64,000 bases of DNA from Anaerolineales bacterium UBA5195 (lineage in GTDB: Bacteria > Chloroflexota > Anaerolineae > Anaerolineales > Villigracilaceae): positions 23,380 through 87,379 of the forward strand of contig DHVZ01000050.1 in the NCBI GenBank assembly GCA_002412925.1, in the 5' to 3' direction. Positions 60,031-64,000 of this stretch are shown here, piece after piece. The first letter of the stretch is position 1; each line of letters starts with the position of its first letter. The translations under genes were made by a program, and so were the position numbers. The notes under the pieces were generated by a model. It did not search any database and had not been told where the DNA came from. It saw only the letters and a program-made list of their open reading frames with translations.

Positions 60031-60227
60031 GCGCGGCCACAAACTGCGCTTTTTGGGTCTCCAGGATTTTCCTGCCTGCCCCGATGGGCTTACGGGGTGA
60101 AGAAGGCCGCATTTTGGGGTATGGGTGTGCGTACGCACACTCATACCCCAAAATGCGGGGGCTTACCACGGAGATTCCCAAAGATCCCGCTTTCTCCTTG
60201 ATGGGAAAGCGTAATTTGTGGCCGCGG
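60031..60227. repeat. CACAAATTGCG inverted repeat (copy 3) split by a TCTCC element
   Basis: GCGCGGCCACAAACTGCGCTTT (quoted in parts: arm 60031-60052) and AAAGCGTAATTTGTGGCCGC (60207-60226) are the same arms that lie only 26 and 17 bases apart at the other two copies. Here they are 154 bases apart, with a TCTCC element between. Confidence 0.8.
60050..60188. repeat. TCTCC palindromic element, copy 4, with a 52-base palindrome
   Basis: Ends TTTTTGGGTCTCC and GGAGATTCCCAAAG are inverted. The core GCCGCATTTTGGGGT is followed by its own inverted copy, making a 52-base palindrome (60107-60158, one G-T mismatch). The 261-base gap 60015-60275 consists of this nest and the promoter. Confidence 0.85.
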
Positions 60228-60275
60228 GGATGAGATCGTTGGCGGTTGTCGAACTGTCTTCGTCCGGATTTCGAA

Positions 60276-61205
60276 CTATTCAGATGGATTAATGACAGGC
60301 AGTCCGGGCGTCAGCGTGACTCCCGGGGGTTCAGCCGGGGCGCTGCCGCAAACTGAGAGCTGGATATCACCCATTGCCTGGCTGCGGGCAACCACCTCGC
60401 TCCCGCCCTGGGCAATAAACTGATAAACAAACCAGGCATTGGCAAAGCGTTTGTAACCTTCGATCTCAGAAGCTTTGACAGTCAGTGTCCATGTATCTGT
60501 ACCTGTTTTCTTCATCGGCCGGCCGCCGTTGATTTCCGTTTGGCCGGTGCCTTTCGTATCCATGAGTTTATAGAACAGGTACATATATTTGACATCCTGG
60601 GGTTTGGTTGCCCGGATTGTGAACGTGACACTATCAGGTGTGCAGCCAGGATGGTAAAACTGATTCGTCGATTTCGTCATATCCACCAAGGCCAGTTTGT
60701 CATCTGCCGTTGGGGTGATGGTCGGTGTTACGGTTGCAGTTATTGTTGGCATTAGCGATGGGGTGATGGTTGCCGTCATGGTGGGCGTCGCCGTCATCTC
60801 ACCGGGAATCGTGACCCGCACTTTGGCGGAAGGCCCCCACTCGCCGCCTGTGGATTGGGGCCGCACGCTGATCAGATACTCCCCGGGCTGCTCAGGGGTC
60901 CAGCGGTAATGGAACTCGGAGAGTTCATTCACCGTTTCGACGGCCTTGCCGATTGGGTCGGTGGCAACGACGCTGCCATTCACGCTCCATTCGACCTGGG
61001 CAATCCCGCCCGGGTCAGTCACATGGCTGACCAGTTCGTAGGGTTTCAGGGCCAGGATCATCCCGTCGACCGGGAAATCGAACCAGGCCTGGGTTTTTTT
61101 GCCGTATACGTCACCTGCCCCTGTATTAATCTGGGGGAGGTTGCAGCCCGTCAGGGAGACCAGCCACAGCACAATCGTGATGAAAAGATAGGTTTTCTGC
61201 TTCAT
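60276..61205 (-). CDS. Surface lipoprotein with Ig-like domain and Thr/Pro linker
   Basis: From the ATG at 61205 the protein starts MKQKTYLFITIVLWLVSLTGC, a lipoprotein signal with lipobox LTGC. Residues about 40-140 look like an Ig or PKD-like beta-sandwich (AQVEWSVNGSVVA, YLISVRPQSTGGEW). A Thr/Pro/Met/Ile-rich linker (about 145-180, TATPTMTATITPS) leads to a second beta domain with Cys in PGCTPDSVTF and QLSVCGSAP. Function unknown. It follows the large anchored protein by 34 bases and is probably expressed with it. Confidence 0.78.
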   Translation of the reverse strand: MKQKTYLFITIVLWLVSLTGCNLPQINTGAGDVYGKKTQAWFDFPVDGMILALKPYELVSHVTDPGGIAQVEWSVNGSVVATDPIGKAVETVNELSEFHYRWTPEQPGEYLISVRPQSTGGEWGPSAKVRVTIPGEMTATPTMTATITPSLMPTITATVTPTITPTADDKLALVDMTKSTNQFYHPGCTPDSVTFTIRATKPQDVKYMYLFYKLMDTKGTGQTEINGGRPMKKTGTDTWTLTVKASEIEGYKRFANAWFVYQFIAQGGSEVVARSQAMGDIQLSVCGSAPAEPPGVTLTPGLPVINPSE

Positions 61206-61239
61206 AACTGAAATCCTCTCAGGATGGCGGGGCAAGGTT

Positions 61240-63834
61240 TTAGTCATAATATTCGACAATCAATTGGATCGGGCCATAGTAAACATCACATCCCCACCAG
61301 ACAACATTGTTGACCGTGACTGCTGGCCAGATTCCAAACATAAACCCATAGTTTGGGGTTGACCCATCCGCCCACATCCGTACTTCATCGGTAACGTTCA
61401 TAGTCTGATTGACATAGCTATGGGTAACCAGCGCATCTGGTCCATAGGGATGGTAACCGGGAGAGCTCTTGCGGTTCAAGACCATCAAGCCGCGAGAACA
61501 ACCGGTATCAATCTCCCATTCCCGCATTAAACTATCAGTTTGCAGCCCTTTACCACCGGGGAAAGAGTTTGCAATGTCCTCCCAGATACTCTGTTCCGGC
61601 ACTAGTATCAGGAAAACACCCTCGGTGTTGCCCGGTTTTAGTTTGGCTGAGACGATTTGCTTGCCGGTAATTTGAGACAGGTCAAACTCGAAGAATCCAT
61701 ATTGAACCCAATTACTACCTGAATCAACATATAAACCTGTATACAACTCATAAACCGGATGCCCGGCTTGCGTATCAGGATAGGATCCTGCTGAGAAGGG
61801 ATGCTCAGTATTTACATAAACACCTGTCTCAGTGGGACTTAAGGTAATTGTCTTCAGGCCAGTTGGAAGGGCCAAATCCTTTAAACTGACACAGCTTTCT
61901 TGAAAATCTTCTGATTCCATGTAGCGGAACCACCGGGCCGAAACCGCGCGCACACAGTACTGCTTCAATCCCAAAGCCTGCTTGGCTGCCTTCTCAGCAT
62001 AAGTATCATTCTCATCCGGTTCGGTGTCTTCCTGAGGGTAAGGTATAAAGGTGTAATAATAACCGTCCGAGGCGAGATCACCCAGGAAGCCGCTACCCAC
62101 ATTGGTGTCTCGTGGGCTATAGGTGTAACGGTAAATTTCAAAATGGTTTGGCTTTTCCACGCAGACCGTTTTTGCATCGGGATTGCTATACCCGTAAAAA
62201 CAGGGCTTCGGTTTCCACTTCCAGCGGAGAATAGCATAATGCGCCTGGACATAGTCAGTACAATGATCCTGCCAGGCCGGCGGACAGATTTCAGGGTCTC
62301 CACTGACTTCCACTGCATAAGGGCTGGCAATGCCAACCTGGAGGCTGGGTTGATTCCCCGGCATGACCTGTGAGCCGATGTAGACATAAGCGTCAAATTG
62401 TTCGGCTGGCAGGATAATCAACTGGTCAGGACGTTTGAGATCGATGGGGCCCTTGGCAGTCCCCAGGGTGATGGCGGTGTCTGAGGTCTGATTTACGCAT
62501 CGAATCGATAACTGAAAATTTTCAAATCCGGTCGTCGAAAGATCGGGCGCAAAGGAAGTTAAATCGTATCCCGAGGTAAAGCTATAGGCCTTCGCAGGGT
62601 CGGTGTGCTTGGTGATTAGATTCAGGTTGGTCGTCCACAAGCGCAGCTCTTCGGCTGACATCGGTGGGATCGAACTTCCCTCAGCTGGCGGCAGGCGATT
62701 CCAAACGATATTATCCAGCCAGATAAAGCAATGTAAGTTCTCAACCGGTCCTTTGGGAATCACCTTAATATCCGAAAAAACGACCCCATTCCAGTTATTG
62801 TAGGTGCAATCATTCCCGTAATAAACTTCAATCAAGTCGAGCGCTTGCGATCGTTGTTCTGGGGTGTTATACGCGATGATTTTGTAATAATAAGCGCCTC
62901 CGAATTTATCAGAGTTATCCAGGTAATGACTGCTTTTGGCAGTTTCGGCTCCCAATACAGAAACCGGATAAAAACCCGGTTCCTGGGGGCCGCTGCGCTC
63001 AATAAAATAGCCGGTTGCCTGGTGGGTCAAGTCTTCAATTTCCAGGTTGGCGGAGCAGGCATCTGGCATGGTGATGGTCACTTTGACATCGAAAGGAGCT
63101 TTGGGCGGCTCTCCAAGGACCGGCCCCTGGTCTCCATCAGAGGGTGGCGGGGTAATATCTCCAGGGTCGGGGTTGGGAGGCGGGTTTTGGCCGGGTACCG
63201 AAGGCGGCTGTTCTTCACTCCCTGAGGCGGGTACGCCGCCGGGAACCTGAGGGGCGTTGCCGCCAGCAGGTTTAATCACAGGGCCAGCCAGCGGTGTCCC
63301 GGGGGTTTCACCAGGCGCCGGGGTTAGTTGGGCTGAGTCAGGAGTGGCCTGGATTTGCAGGCTGACATCCTGTTCCAACATGTCATCCACCCTGACGGTC
63401 ACCAGGTTGGAATAGGCGCTGCGTCCCCCGCGATCAATCCCGCGCAGGGTCAGCTTATACGTCCCGGCCTGCGCGGCCCGCCAGTTCCACAGCGCCAGGA
63501 AGAAAGTCCTGTCTGTCCCCACGGGTGGTTTACGGACCTCAACCAACTTGCCATTTACCCAGAGCTCAAGGCTGTCCACCGGATAGTTGGAAAGCACCTG
63601 GCCATGAATTGGCAGGATGGCCCCGGTTTTCAAATTGGCGACGCCGATTGGGTCAGTCAGGTGAACACGCATCGTTGAGGGTGGGCGTTCCGGGAGTTTC
63701 GAATCACCTGTCGCTTCACCGGGCAAACCCTGGCTTTGACGCAGGAAGAATCCCACTCCGGTGATCGCGCCGGCCAGCACTGCGCAGACCAGGATCACTC
63801 CCACAATAACTTTGATCAATGTTGATTTTGGCAT
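61240..63834 (-). CDS. Large membrane-anchored extracellular protein with Ig-like and DNRLRE-like regions
   Basis: From MPKSTLIKVIVGVILVCAVL (GGAG precedes the ATG) a single membrane segment (about 6-32) anchors 830 residues outside. Residues about 55-165 form an Ig-like domain (LPIHGQVLSNYPVDSLELWVNG), then a Pro/Gly-rich linker (about 175-250). Several beta domains with many cysteines follow (EICPPAWQDHCTDY; CVRAVSARW). The end, GFFEFDLSQITGKQIVSAKL...NVTDEVRMWADGSTPNYGFMFG, resembles DNRLRE adhesion-type domains. No catalytic motif is seen. Likely a surface or attachment protein together with the lipoprotein gene downstream. The upstream 166 bases to the window end show nothing. Confidence 0.72.
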   Translation of the reverse strand: MPKSTLIKVIVGVILVCAVLAGAITGVGFFLRQSQGLPGEATGDSKLPERPPSTMRVHLTDPIGVANLKTGAILPIHGQVLSNYPVDSLELWVNGKLVEVRKPPVGTDRTFFLALWNWRAAQAGTYKLTLRGIDRGGRSAYSNLVTVRVDDMLEQDVSLQIQATPDSAQLTPAPGETPGTPLAGPVIKPAGGNAPQVPGGVPASGSEEQPPSVPGQNPPPNPDPGDITPPPSDGDQGPVLGEPPKAPFDVKVTITMPDACSANLEIEDLTHQATGYFIERSGPQEPGFYPVSVLGAETAKSSHYLDNSDKFGGAYYYKIIAYNTPEQRSQALDLIEVYYGNDCTYNNWNGVVFSDIKVIPKGPVENLHCFIWLDNIVWNRLPPAEGSSIPPMSAEELRLWTTNLNLITKHTDPAKAYSFTSGYDLTSFAPDLSTTGFENFQLSIRCVNQTSDTAITLGTAKGPIDLKRPDQLIILPAEQFDAYVYIGSQVMPGNQPSLQVGIASPYAVEVSGDPEICPPAWQDHCTDYVQAHYAILRWKWKPKPCFYGYSNPDAKTVCVEKPNHFEIYRYTYSPRDTNVGSGFLGDLASDGYYYTFIPYPQEDTEPDENDTYAEKAAKQALGLKQYCVRAVSARWFRYMESEDFQESCVSLKDLALPTGLKTITLSPTETGVYVNTEHPFSAGSYPDTQAGHPVYELYTGLYVDSGSNWVQYGFFEFDLSQITGKQIVSAKLKPGNTEGVFLILVPEQSIWEDIANSFPGGKGLQTDSLMREWEIDTGCSRGLMVLNRKSSPGYHPYGPDALVTHSYVNQTMNVTDEVRMWADGSTPNYGFMFGIWPAVTVNNVVWWGCDVYYGPIQLIVEYYD

Positions 63835-64000
63835 GATTTTCTCCAGGTTTATGAAAGATTTCCAACACTTCATAACCACTAAAGGAATTTCAAAAATCAA
63901 CCAACTATTGCTATTTTTGTCTTGCCAGGGTCTTCAGTAAATACACTGCCCCAATCCTATTAATTTCCCAATATCCAATACCATCGCCAGTTATGGACTT

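Overview
The window reads as a chromosomal contig of a Chloroflexota bacterium, most likely of the Anaerolineae. This is inferred from gene content and style: many lipoproteins and membrane proteins with long Thr/Pro/Ser linkers, the nadK / B-box zinc-finger / recN run, a methionine synthase plus a fused homocysteine methyltransferase-methylenetetrahydrofolate reductase, an Nfn-type transhydrogenase pair, and intergenic space crowded with short palindromic repeats. Most of the DNA is G+C-rich. The main exception is the 3.75-kb gene at 52069-55821, which is visibly AT-rich.

Layout. 1-8.7 kb: 3' part of holA, a DUF6391 membrane protein, a MerR-type regulator, a PucC/BCD-family transporter, a HAD phosphatase, then nadK-B-box-recN. 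8.7-16.1 kb: surE plus a membrane methyltransferase, two lipoproteins, a secreted M23 peptidase with a long Thr/Pro tail, a GT-C glycosyltransferase and rsmI. 16.4-30.3 kb: gdhA, a stand-alone PEP/pyruvate-binding protein, a DUF5946 protein, and a forward run metH / glycosyltransferase / fused metE-like-metF / small protein / glycosyltransferase / coaX. 30.3-34.9 kb: another glycosyltransferase, a PPIase lipoprotein, a Thr/Pro-linker membrane protein and ilvE. 35.1-37.5 kb: an acetyltransferase between two paralogous ArsR-DUF2087 regulators. 37.5-41 kb: an Mrr-like protein and the Nfn pair. 41-48.4 kb: a signalling-flavoured block with a receptor-like Ser/Thr kinase carrying a BMP-type sensor, an acyltransferase, a coiled-coil membrane protein, a TIR-TM-FGE protein and a geranylgeranyl-reductase-like flavoprotein. 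48.4-51.9 kb: trxA-DinB-S9 peptidase operon, tRNA-Lys(UUU) and a DUF1801 protein. 52-55.8 kb: a 1250-residue nuclease-STAND ATPase, the best candidate for an undescribed antiviral (Avs-like) system. 56-63.8 kb: ABC exporter, cupin, deoxynucleoside kinase, DsbA-like protein, and two secreted/surface proteins.

Three themes go beyond gene calling. First, several short palindromic repeat families are scattered through the intergenic space; one is nested inside another at 60.03-60.23 kb, and two others have entered reading frames without breaking them (47.8 kb and 56.8 kb). Second, about ten genes have a TATAAT-like -10 box only 6-8 nt before the start codon, which predicts leaderless mRNAs. Third, three unusual architectures (nuclease-STAND, kinase-BMP receptor, TIR-TM-FGE) lie within 15 kb, and the last two share an identical 15-bp promoter sequence.

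All assignments come from reading motifs in the translations; no database search was run. Start codons were re-chosen by ribosome-binding site or -10 position where the longest ORF looked over-extended.
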